A stretch of DNA of 64,000 nt, taken from Vermamoeba vermiformis (taxonomy: Eukaryota > Tubulinea > Echinamoebida). How positions within the stretch are numbered: position 1 is the stretch's first letter; the number at the start of each line of letters is the position of its first letter. Below are positions 35,217-45,158 of the stretch, piece after piece. The notes under the pieces are model-generated. The model saw nothing but the letters and a program-made list of their open reading frames with translations, ran no database searches and was not told the origin of the DNA. The translations under genes were made by a program, and so were the position numbers. Location: assembly GCA_045837725.1 (NCBI GenBank), contig JBEWZL010000083.1:1-64000 (forward strand). Reading direction: 5' to 3'.

Positions 35217-36399
35217 TTAGTTATTTATTTGAGCGTTGTGAGTCTGTTGCGCCATCTGCAATAAATGTTCTTTAACGTGCTCCCAATGATGAACTCGCTT
35301 AATATGCTTATATTCGGGGTGTTCTCTAATAGATTCATGCTCGTGGTCGTATTTGTTCCAAGGGTAACTTCCGTGCAGATCGAACAAAAGAACCTGGACG
35401 ACAATCCATCGGTTAGTTATTATAGCCTTATATGGAAATATGCATATTATAGACTGGATCGTACAGGAATTCCATGCGCACTGCATTCTCTGGCGTATTT
35501 TAACGAATCGTCAATCAACAAAACAGCGCCGTGTTTGCGGCAAAGTTCTGGCTTGGGGTATTTCTTTCCTTCGCTATAATATACGTTAATAAGCATATAT
35601 ATATATCACAAAATAGTATTTTATAATAATAGGATTGAAGATAAGGCTTACCCATAAATGTTTCCAAACTCCATCTCCGAAAAGATCTCAGGGAAGTGTC
35701 GCTCGATCCTATTGATGGTAAATTATACGTTAATATATGTTATATAACATATCGATATGGTATATTTACCAAGTTCGCGTGTGCGGCTCCAGATTTGTGT
35801 TTCTAGAAGTAACAATTATGAACTCGAAGTGTCCTGTTTCTTTAAGCTCTTTTAAAGTCTATAGTTCGATAACATTAATAAAATTATGCTAATGACACGA
35901 GGTTGCGTAAATAACAAGCTGGCAGAAATTGTCCGAGATCCGATCGTAACGGAATCCAGCAGGGAGCGAACAATAGCCACAATAAAGATATAATTACCTC
36001 ATATGCTTTGGGTACAGTACCAAGTTGAAGGAAATAGTCCGTTTCAAAGAAATGGAGGACTTTCTTTGCGGTATCTTCTTGACTGCCACCCCAAACTTCA
36101 ACAAATTCATATGAATGAAAATTAGCGAGAGTTAATTGAGTGCCGTAATGATGATTATGAAAGTTAGCTAGGCCTTCGACGAATGTGGCGAGCACTAAAA
36201 TTAAAATACGGAATATTAGTCAATTATTCGAACGTGCTATAGTAAAATCGTTAATAATATTCAATATTTATATTTAGAAAATTATTGCAGCTGGTAATTA
36301 ACAAAATTACTCCGGATTTGGAGTGGATTCACCCCAAATCTGTTTGATCACGTTACCTTCATCGACGTCAACTGCGATTCTAATCTTAGAGCTTTCCAT
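35217..36399 (-). CDS. HAD-superfamily hydrolase, 5'-nucleotidase (NT5C)-like
   Basis: Six exons: 36399-36357, 36194-35998, 35858-35770, 35708-35652, 35573-35465, 35393-35217, 223 aa. HAD motif I is IAVDVDEVLA, with both nucleophile-loop Asp residues and completed across the first intron. Motif II is FIIVTSRN, a Lys for motif III lies in KKYPKPELC, and motif IV is VLLIDDS. The cap insertion with YEFVEVWGG and the length match cytosolic/mitochondrial 5'(3')-deoxyribonucleotidases and their uncharacterised plant and protist relatives. The predicted reaction is phosphomonoester hydrolysis, perhaps of nucleotides. The C-terminus is His/Glu-rich (HEHESIREH, VHHWEHVKEH). Confidence 0.85.
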
Positions 36400-37154
36400 G
36401 ATATTGATATTGTTGCTTAATGCACTTGAGATGTAAATTAATGAAGATCTGTCTGACAGGACAAATTTCTGTTGTCTCGTGATTGCACGCAACAATACCG
36501 ACGAAGCGGTTTGAGAACAACAATTACATTATACTATTATTTCATATGGCTCTATCGATGGCGCTTACGGAGGCTTCTCAGATGCGCAGAGAACTTTCAA
36601 TATTTTAAATTCGGTTATGCAACGTGTAATGTTGTTTACGCAAATCCTCGCCGTCATATATATTACCGTACTATTATTCGACCTTACGAAATAAAGATTG
36701 AGTTTTGGTCGAACAGGGATCCACCAAAAATACCTATTATTAGCAAAGCTTTCAATATGATCGTGTAGTAATAGATTAAAATGGTGTACAATCCTCGAAG
36801 CGATAAATAAATTATGAGCTGAGCTTTGGCACCTTTATTATTTAACCGCCAGTTCACAAACTGATGGATCTTTACTCCTGCGCTTTTATAAACGTAAATT
36901 ACGGTATGATGCAGGTAAAGTAATTTAATTTCTTAGATCCCTAACATACAGAATGGTTTCGGCAACCATTACAGCATTTTGAGGCCGCGCATCAGATTCG
37001 AGAAGTTTTCGAACCAAAAATTTACGGTTTAATCATGAAACACGCTTTATTAAATTATAATAAATAGTTTTTAATAAATTACGGATAATACACGACCCTT
37101 TAATATGGTGAGAGGCCACTGATATTTTCGGTCCCAAATAATAAAAAATTCTGC
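36400..37154. other. Spacer between HAD and SASK-repeat genes
   Basis: About 750 nt. A 98-codon plus-strand frame (36472-36768) has aromatic/Arg-rich composition and no recognisable domain, overlaps the presumed HAD promoter, and is not accepted as a gene. The rest is AT-rich. Confidence 0.3.
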
Positions 37155-37673
37155 TTAAGAGGAAGACTGCTCGCTTGAACTGTCAGAAGAGTTGCTAGAA
37201 GAGCTGTTGGAGCTGCCTGACTTGCTGGCGGATTTGCTGGCGGACTTGCTGGCAGATTGGCTAGCGGATTTAGAAGCTGATTTGCTAGCTGATTGGCTGT
37301 TGGAAGCAGAGCTAGAGCTCTCGCTGCCAGAGCTACCTTCTTGAGGAGGTTGAGCGGGGGCAGGAGCAGCGGCGCCAGACGATTTGCTTGCAGAACGGCT
37401 TGCAGAGCTGCTTTGTTGCGAAGAAGAGTCCTCTGATGCAGATTTGCTCGCGGATTTGCTGGCTGACTTGCTTGCTGATTTGCTGGCTGATTTTGATGCA
37501 GCGACTTGCTTCTTATTTCCAGCGTCACTGGATTTGTCCGAAGAGCTGCTGCTTCCTTCGCTGCTGCTTGATCCAGATTTCTTTACGTTCTTGGCGGGTG
37601 CGTCATTACCACCGCCACTCTTAGGTTTTTCTACCTTGGGTTCCTTGGCTTCCTTGCTCTTTCCACAACCCAT
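37155..37673 (-). CDS. Low-complexity SASK-repeat protein with acylation signal
   Basis: One uninterrupted exon, 172 aa. The N-terminus MGCGKSKEAK has Gly2 followed by Cys3 and a basic patch, the dual myristoylation/palmitoylation signal of membrane-tethered proteins. After a Lys-rich stretch the protein is almost only Ser, Ala, Lys and Gln, with two arrays of the tetrapeptide SASK (about residues 60-80 and 125-150), an Ala/Pro-rich bridge and a poly-Ser tail. It has no globular domain. It may be a membrane-attached, disordered, heavily phosphorylated protein. The codons of the arrays vary little, so slippage expansion is plausible. Family unknown. Confidence 0.75.
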   Translation of the reverse strand: MGCGKSKEAKEPKVEKPKSGGGNDAPAKNVKKSGSSSSEGSSSSSDKSSDAGNKKQVAASKSASKSASKSASKSASKSASEDSSSQQSSSASRSASKSSGAAAPAPAQPPQEGSSGSESSSSASNSQSASKSASKSASQSASKSASKSASKSGSSNSSSSNSSDSSSEQSSS

Positions 37674-38554
37674 TCTTATTTATTTTGTAGTTATTATTAT
37701 TTCTTTCAATAACAATATTTTTCTAATATACAATAATGCGAAAAAGCTGACACAGGTCGTGGTGCTTTTCGATGTGCTCGATTGAAATAATAACGTTAAG
37801 TTTTGTACATTTTTTACCGTTGGGCGGTTGCTTTGGCCTGAATTTTTATTTTCCGAAAGATTTCTTCGGAGAATGAAAACAACTCCGAACAAGCTGTATT
37901 TTGCCCGTATTCATCGTCTAGCATACCACAATGTTATAAGTGTTGTCTGTATTCAAGTAGCTGCAACGATCGTCGATATGATGTTTCAGATTCGGATTTC
38001 GAGATTTTGAAAGTTTTTTATTGTGGAAGAAGACAACAATCGAATAGCGTGACTGCTGCATTATTAACGGTATAATGGCATGGTGGTTACCAACAATATA
38101 CAATTTTGTTTGAATTGATCCGTTTAAAAATCGTTTTTGCTCTTCTAGTTTAATCCATTACGCACTATTTATTTGCAATTAATTTCGCATTTAATTTTCG
38201 TAACGCAATCTCGACTGTGCTCGAGCGGATAAATTCAATCCCAACTACTTTTCATCTGCTACATGTTACAATCCCAACTACTTTTCATCTGCTACATGTT
38301 AGTTTTAACCTTACACCGAACTGTAGCTGCAACATTATTATAATTTTTAGCATTTACTATGATTGTTAAGAGAAAGGGTGTTGGATGCGGAACTGTGCCA
38401 GTACGCAACCCGAAATTTACGTGCGAAAAGATTATTGGCACTACCGACAGCATTTAATGGCGCAAATCAAATTGATTTTTCATTCAAATTACACTTATAA
38501 TCCACCACAACACCTCCATAGTGAATAATCGTTATAAACTGGACCTCTAAATCA
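37674..38554. other. Spacer upstream of folate-receptor-like gene
   Basis: About 880 nt with no convincing gene. It contains a CCGAAAGA...TCTTCGG near-palindrome at 37851-37872 and a perfect 33-nt tandem duplication at 38236-38301. Confidence 0.5.
38236..38301. repeat. 33-bp tandem direct repeat (two copies)
   Basis: The unit beginning CAATCCCAACTACTTTTCAT occurs twice without mismatch and without spacer, 38236-38268 and 38269-38301. It is most likely a simple tandem duplication. Confidence 0.9.
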
Positions 38555-39360
38555 ATGCGATCTCTATTGCTACTCGTTGTTGTTATTGCCATAGCTCAAG
38601 GTAAGCAAACACAGTAATTAAATAGCAATTAATATTATCGTTCAATATATTAAGAGTTTTATTGTTATTAGTGGCTATTGGCGGCAGTTGTCCTGCATCT
38701 CAACTTGGATCTCCTTTTCTTCAGAACTCGAAAAGCGTCGTACGTATTCAATTGACAATTTAATAACGTCTAGCATATAATACATAGAAGCAATCTCAAT
38801 GATTTTCGATTCAGATTTTCGGCAATACGCGCCACAATGTGATCTCAAAAAAATTGACATCCGCTTTTATTTTATAGAGCAACGCTGAGAGCTGCGAGTG
38901 GTACGAGTCAGATAGCTGCTGCGAAGCTTCAGTAAATACCTCTACCATCGTCGAAGATTACGTTTGGAAAGACGCCTCGAAGAACTGTCGCGAGTTGGTA
39001 AATCTGGCTTACTGCGCTCCTTGCTCGGGCCAAAGTTCCGTATTTATGTCTGTGGATAATCAAGGTACTATAATTAGACTATATACCACAATCTAACGCA
39101 ACGTTAATTTAGGCCGATTGCAATACAAGATCTGCAAGAATTTTTGTCAAAGAATATTCGACTCGTGCAAGGGCGACAAGTTCAATGGCAAGGCAGTGAG
39201 CGACTACTCGAGCAGCGATGACTTTTGCGCGGCTGCATTCACCAACATGTACGGTCAGATCAGCGCTTACACTGCATCCGGTCAGTGCTTCAATGCGGCA
39301 ATTACCTTGCGTCCTATTATAGGCGTAGTTATGGCTATTATTGTTGCATTGTCCTTTTAA
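38555..39360 (+). CDS. Folate-receptor-like Cys-rich secreted protein, probable GPI anchor
   Basis: Four exons: 38555-38600, 38672-38739, 38878-39064, 39113-39360, 182 aa. A signal peptide (MRSLLLLVVVIAIAQG) precedes a Cys-rich domain with ESCEWYESDSCCEA, NLAYCAPCSG, ICKNFCQRIFDSCKGD, DDFC and SGQCFN. The W...CC pair and the C-x3-C spacing match the folate-receptor/RFP family. The C-terminus is hydrophobic (PIIGVVMAIIVALSF) with no tail, as in GPI-anchored proteins. Predicted to sit on the cell surface and bind a small ligand or sterol; which one cannot be told. Confidence 0.78.
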
Positions 39361-39989
39361 TAGTAACATTCGCAGTGTAGCTGTTACATAAAGTCCATTC
39401 TCGATCTAAGTCCTCAAAAACAACGCTCTTTATTCCAATTAAATGAACACCAACGATAAACAATAGGGTGAGTTATCGAGTGAAAATGAAGAGTATTAAT
39501 ACGTTGTCTAAGGCAGATCTAAGGTAAGGAATCTTAGTAGTCCACTATAGGAACAACGGCAAAATTTACTCCCCTCTCGGATTACGTTGATCTTGCACTG
39601 ACAGTACCTAATAAGGCACTATCGTCACTACTGAACAACGTCAAGTCGGTAGCTGTCCATTCGTCTATTTAAAGGTAAGTATTTAATCGCTCTCGAAGTG
39701 ACGACCACAAGCAAGTTGTAGAGGCGATATATTCTAGGCTAAATAATAAGAAAATAGGTAGATATAACATTGTCTCACGAATTCGCAAGCCTAAAGCACC
39801 TCTCGGACAGCTGAAATACATCTGGTAAGAAACTAGCTGGATGTCAATTAGTATTTAAATAATTATGCAATGAATTAATTCATAGTCATTATTTATATTT
39901 CTATAGTTTACCAATCTAAACGCGTTTCATAATAATAAACATATTGAAACAACAGAATCACAATAATCAGAAAATTGCCAGATTTACTC
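39361..39989. other. Spacer with possible exon fragments
   Basis: About 630 nt. Stretches near 39487-39660 and 39770-39830 look exon-like: an ATG at 39487, GTAAGG and GTAAGT sites, and open segments in different frames. They do not join into one frame. This may be a decayed small gene or chance. Confidence 0.25.
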
Positions 39990-42685
39990 ATGGAACTGCC
40001 GCCGTTCGAGTCTAGCGGCAGTGTGAATGAAAATCCTTACGGATATAAATTCAAGGAAATCAACGCACCTGGCAAAGATGTCTCGCTCGCGTTTTGTGGC
40101 GTGCATGCGGATCACTTGGTAGACCTGACTGGTGCCAGAAGTTCTTTGGCTACTCAATACAAAAATAATGGTAGGGTGTTTAGCTATTCTATTATAAGAA
40201 TGACATTGTTTTCGTCGCAGTTAAACTAAAATTTCTTCATTCGAAGTTTGGATTCGCAATTTTTTTATTAGTCTCTGGATCTAACAAACTCCATCTATAG
40301 AGGTTAAACTGCAAATACATTCCGAAAGTATATTTATGGATGTAAAACTGTCGTTCTTGCAAGAGTACGAGAACGCGTGGTTTTTCAAGCCGGAAGTGGT
40401 TAAACACCAAGGTTTAATTCTGCTAGTAGGCTCGTTTGACGAGAATGAACTTGGTGGTGTTTTTGATACAGTAAGCATATGTATTTATTACTAGTTTTCC
40501 TTATTTAGTTTTCATCAAGCGGATCCAAAACTAACTATTTTGTTTTTTCAGAACTTTTTGTACTCCATCAAAGTTAATAATTCTATGCGCTACATGCTTC
40601 TCGAAATGCAATATGATGCAATGGCTGAACGGGTCCCTGATGATATTTTAAATGCTGTTGGCAAGTGGATCGGATCTGTGTAAGTAACATGTTTAAATTT
40701 AAAAATCATACTGACACTAATCATTCAGATCAAATGCGTCGATGGTTTGGACAGTTCCATTAACTGATGTACAAAAACGCTATATGTCAGTTATTGTGAC
40801 AAAGAAGCTTGCTAATGCACTCGCAAAAGAATTTATTATTCCGTAAGCAGATCTGATCCAACTCATAACGGTTCTTTACTGACTAATAGCTATTTAGAGA
40901 GTACAAGAAGCTTAGACAAAAGCACCAGTATTTAGCTGATGCTCGTTGGGGAAGTTTAAAGAAGTTCCTGTCATATCGCAAAATGGATCCAATCCAAACG
41001 ACAGATCCACTTGGCAACACTATAGCACACTTATCAATATTCAATCAGTTCTTAGATGTGTTTATGACAATAGCCAAGACCCATCCAAAGCTCATTAACA
41101 TTCAAAATATCTTTGGCAACACATCTTTGCATAATGTAGGATTATTGCATTTACGCAAAAAAGATCCTTCATATTTCAACTGGAACTTATTCTGGGAATT
41201 ACCGTGGGACTTTTCAATTAAAAACAAGAAGAACGAAACTGGCATTGAAAAGTTGTGTCAGATGCCAGCAACAGAGATATTTGCAGCTTTTCAAGCATTA
41301 GTAGCCAATGTTGATGCATGGAGTCAAGTCACCAAGTGCCATGATGTATCAAAATTATTGTCACAAGCTGTCATTGGCTATCTCTCATATTATACAGACA
41401 AAACAGTTACTAAGAGTGAGGCTGATTCTTTGCATGCTGTGCAATTCTTTGTTGAAACAGGTAAGCTAATACTTGTTTTATTCTATTGTTTGTGGATGAA
41501 ATTTCTTATTTGACTATATTATAGGTGCCAATGATAAAGATGCCATGTTAACTGCTGCTTTGTCCAATCACCAAGCCTCAGTTGCTAATTACTTGTCACA
41601 GCTTGGTATGTACACACATCAGCTGTAATCTTTGTATTGTACACACTAGCTAATTCCTGTCTTAGTCACAGGTGCAAATATCACATTTGCACATGTCACC
41701 ACTGCATTTCAATCTTTGCATCGGCCAACTGCTGATGTTGTATTGAAGAGGTTCAATTTCAGTTCTATCACTTTGGCAGAAATCAATTTACTCTGTTCTG
41801 ATGCTGTCATTGCTGGGTGGACTGATGTTGTCAGGTTTCTTGCCAAAAAAGGTAAAATCCCTCTGTGAAGTTGCTATTGGTAGACATCATGTTTGATTGA
41901 ATTTAACCTGCCTTGAGAATTAGCTAATTCTGTTATCAGGGGGGAAATTTCCCTTGGAATTGATCAGCAAAGGCAAGCCAATTTTGTTGTCAATGGCAAA
42001 TTTGATTGCTCAATTGAACAGCACCACAATTTTACCACTGAAGTACCTATGCATTGATGCAATTGAATGTATGGAAAGGACAGATTTCATGCAAATATTT
42101 GCAGCCATGCCAGAAGAAATCAGATTGCTGTTTCCTAATAAGGAATTATGGAGGTGGACTCTTTTTTTGGACAATGAATGCAAACGAAATCGATTTTTGC
42201 AGCTGTATAGAGCTATACACAGAGCACAATGCTCACAGTACTACAAAGAGCAGAAAGAACGTGCCATGCAAATTTGTATTGGCCAAGTTGAATTTGAAGT
42301 GCATCGTGAAGTGCATTACAGCACTGGTGGACTAACAATTTATCTTGGAAAACAGTTCTACAGACTTGTTTGTTGGCATCCAAGATTGAGTACTGTTTAC
42401 AAAGTACTCCCAACTAAGGCTGGAGAAGAAAATGCCCAACTACTAGATAATCTATTGCAATTACTTGGATGGCCATTAGAAGATGCCTATGTATTCTTAA
42501 TGATATGCTACAATGCTTTGCTGGAACCCAACGCCAAGTCAATGACAGATCAGGTCTTGAAATTGAAAGCTCATCATTTTTTCTTTCCAGAAACAGTTCA
42601 TACAAATATGGCTCCTCCTGATTGGTACAAAACATTTGTTAAAGAATTTTATGGATTAGATCCACCAAAACATCATTTGTATTGA
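39990..42685 (+). CDS. Ankyrin-repeat protein with novel N- and C-terminal regions
   Basis: Eight exons: 39990-40170, 40301-40470, 40552-40679, 40729-40842, 40898-41460, 41525-41605, 41672-41851, 41940-42685, 720 aa in one frame. The N-terminal about 200 residues (MELPPFESSG ... LILLVGSFDENELGG) have no clear match. About 230-400 are ankyrin-like (TDPLGNTIAHLSIF, then NIFGNTSLHNV, and GANDKDAMLTAALSNHQ at an exon junction). The last 240 residues are helical and unrecognised (FWTMN-free frame, PEEIRLLFPNKELWRW, ending GLDPPKHHLY). No membrane segment. Probably a scaffold. The acceptor at 40897 was chosen because the nearer TAG at 40889 leads to a stop. Confidence 0.75.
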
Positions 42686-42837
42686 ACAGAGCTCCAAATT
42701 GTAACTATAAAATTCAGAATAAGGAATAAACCTTATGTTTAAACCTGAGATTTGTTGGCATTAATGCAAATCTGATCAGATCAAAGTCATTCTACAACTT
42801 ACATCATGATTTACTATATTTGGTAGTGTCGTCATAG

Positions 42838-43090
42838 CATGATATGTCTGTCAAGTGTCACTGCGTGGTGAGGTGTTTGGTCGCGTGTCACGTAACGAGA
42901 AGCCAAAAATATATCTGTAATTACGATACTGATCTTCAATCACGTTCGCAGTGTTTGCACTAGCTTTGGTCTTGATTTGGAGCGCTACATCTTGTACTTG
43001 AACTACATGTTGCACGCTTGTGCGTGGATCCAGGGTCACAAAACGAACTTCGGCGCATTGACCTTTGTATCAATAGTATGCCAAATATGT
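42838..43090 (-). CDS. Possible small gene or exon (unidentified)
   Basis: A minus-strand frame of about 70 codons (CAEVRFVTLDPRTSVQHVVQ ... SPRSDT) is open to a stop near 42850. It looks protein-like but has no start codon, and splicing to the exons at 43114-43488 does not work in frame. It could be a C-terminal exon of that gene or a remnant. Confidence 0.3.
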
Positions 43091-43113
43091 TTAGCTGTGT
43101 AGTGGGCCTTTTA

Positions 43114-43488
43114 TTAAGGCAAATTAGATGAAATCTGCTGAAAGGCTTCGTCAGGTAACTTCGTGTAACAGACGGATCCAGATGCGACTTACTTGCTTGT
43201 GGGAAATACCAGGAGCATCTATCCGCTTGATGAAAATGCTCGTAGTGGTCGTATTATGCTTAGAGATAATACGAACGTCTTTATCTCGAGGTTTGAACTC
43301 TTCTTGAGTCAACAAACTCGCAGATGGAGGCACTTTTAGCTAGAAACATTGCACCGTGAGTTTAACTCGGATGAACTCGCAAAATATTATGCTTTGAATC
43401 ATTATCGGTTACCATATTGTTTTTCAGCTTTGTGGGTTCATTGTTGGTTGAAAAGAGCTTCGGATGTTGAGAAACTATTTTTACGGTC
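43114..43488 (-). CDS. Unidentified gene, 5' end missing beside the transposon
   Basis: Two or three minus-strand exons join in frame: about 43488-43412 (TVKIVSQHPKLFSTNNEP), about 43339-43190 (LKVPPSASLLTQEEF ... GISHKQ) and a short last exon to TAA at 43114-43116, followed by AATAAA. No start exon is visible before the transposon end at 43712, only 224 nt upstream, so the insertion may have separated this gene from its 5' part. Function unknown. Confidence 0.4.
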
Positions 43489-43711
43489 CTAAATTGAATA
43501 AAAAATATTTAAAAATAGTAACAATAATTGTACAGCAGTTAAAACGATGCCACTGTAAGCAGATTTAAATTGTTTCTGTAGAACTAAGAACTAAACTACC
43601 CATTCTACATAAAAAACTCTCTGAGTACGTACTTGCAAGCATTTCGACAATTACAATTATTAATATGTTATTACATTCTGGTCTGCTTGTCTTGGCGCGA
43701 ATGAAAATAAT

Positions 43712-43718
43712 CACTACC
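43712..43718 (+). repeat. Left terminal inverted repeat (CACTACC)
   Basis: CACTACC, the exact reverse complement of the right end at 54407-54413. Similarity stops after seven bases, then both ends share a CAAATCAC word further in. Confidence 0.7.
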
Positions 43719-43732
43719 GAATGTAAAACCGC

Positions 43733-43785
43733 AAATCACACCCGTGATTTTTTTCACAAATCACAGAGTATCTCTTGTGATGGAA
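43733..43785. repeat. Left subterminal GTGAT/ATCAC repeats
   Basis: At least four copies of the pentamer ATCAC or its complement GTGAT lie in about 50 nt (AATCACACCCGTGATTT, AATCACAG, CTTGTGATGG). CACTA transposases bind such subterminal arrays. Confidence 0.6.
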
Positions 43786-44049
43786 ACTATTCTCACCGGG
43801 ATGGAACTCACGGTGGGATTTTGGTTTGCGGGGAATGAGTCATGAAACACAACGGCAGTTGTACCGATATCCGATGCATGCGTTATTGATTAGGAGCAGA
43901 ACACACATTTGTATTGCAAGAATGATAAAAGTCTTTATTGAATAACAAGACAAATAGCATTTACATGTACCTAAAACAAAAAACAATATGCAGTGTGCAC
44001 TCAGCAGCGAAACAAAAAACTGGCAGTAATGCATTTCTAATTGTATCTA

Positions 44050-45094
44050 TTAATCTTCTGCTACGGACAACTTGTCTGCAGTTTCATCTTCATCGTTATC
44101 GCTGTCTGCGGGAGCTGATCTCTAAGAAGTGTCAGTAGTGATTTGATAGATGATGCGTCGCTTACAGGGTAGGTTCGGTCAACTTTTCTTTTCTTACGTG
44201 GAGGTTCGTCCAACTAGTTAAATCATTAACAACAATTGATATCAAGATTCGCAGTGAGTTAGGATACTTACAGGGTTTTTCATTCTGTCCAAGATCAATT
44301 CCTTAATCTGGATTATAGTTAAATTAGTTAGTTTGGCGAATATTTAACTTACGACTGTTTTGGCTAACTTTTTGTCTTCCGGAGTAGGATTTGTTTTGGT
44401 CCACTGACCAATTCGTAGTATTCGATCTACATGGTCGGAAATATCAGCCTCTTCAATTGTAGGATTTTCTTTAAAGTATTCATTAACGGCAATAGCAGTG
44501 TTATCGACGAAAGTTTTATATAAAGTGCAGCGTAGGTATTCCTTGGACTTAAATAAACTAGTTAAAACTAAGTAAAAAAGTTAGTCATACTCACTTTGTC
44601 AACTGCAACTTTGAAGACAGCTTGATTTTCTTCATTGTCGGGGTCTAACGCAAGAGCTTCAGCAATAATCTCGGTTATCTTTCCAACGTTCATGTATTTA
44701 TCATTAGCCCAATGCTTTTTAAGTGCATTTCTAATTTTCTCCTATAGCAAGTGTGAGTCAGTAGTAGTTTATTAAGTTTACTTACCCATTCGTCTTTGTC
44801 CAAAAGAGTTTTAGATACAACTTTCCGCATTGAAGAGCGCAAGGTGGTTACTTCGTCGAAAAGGGTTGCATTTTGTTGTTTTATGGCTTTCATTTCGGAT
44901 TGAAGAGTCGCAAAAAACTTTTCAAAAGGCTTTAGTGCTTTAGCCATTGTCGCCGATGAAACCTGCAAGGTAATTGAGTAAAGAAAAGGAGAAGTATGTA
45001 GTACCGTTGAGGAGTCCGCAACTTTCTGGTCTGAGAACAGGCTATCTTGAAGCTGTAATCTTTGCCAAACTTTATTAGCAGTGTTGTTGCTCAT
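44050..45094 (-). CDS. Transposon-encoded NLS/coiled-coil protein
   Basis: Seven exons: 45094-45005, 44962-44786, 44741-44595, 44547-44353, 44307-44272, 44213-44166, 44121-44050, 254 aa. Residues about 25-85 form a coiled coil (FEKFFATLQSEMKAIKQQN). The middle is helical (KHWANDKYMNVGKITEIIAE, then VDKSKEYLRCTLYK). Near the C-terminus EPPRKKRKVDRTY is a textbook basic nuclear localisation signal, followed by an acidic tail (SDNDEDE). There is no known domain. It may be a DNA- or transposase-binding accessory protein like TnpA of EnSpm, which also recognises subterminal repeats; that is inference from position only. Confidence 0.75.
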
Positions 45095-45158
45095 TGAAAC
45101 AGGATGATAAATTACCGAAGAAACGTGAAATTTGGTACTTGGTAAAAATTTATTAAAT

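Noticed and set aside
36472-36768. 98-codon Arg/Tyr-rich frame
   Set aside because: No start context, no partner exons, no known domain; overlaps the HAD gene promoter.
37384-37785. Leu/Ala-rich plus-strand frame with apparent membrane segments
   Set aside because: It is the antisense reading of the SASK repeats; its hydrophobicity comes from complementing Ser/Ala/Lys codons.
38236-38301. CRISPR-like array
   Set aside because: Only two abutting identical units without spacers, in a eukaryotic genome; a simple tandem duplication.
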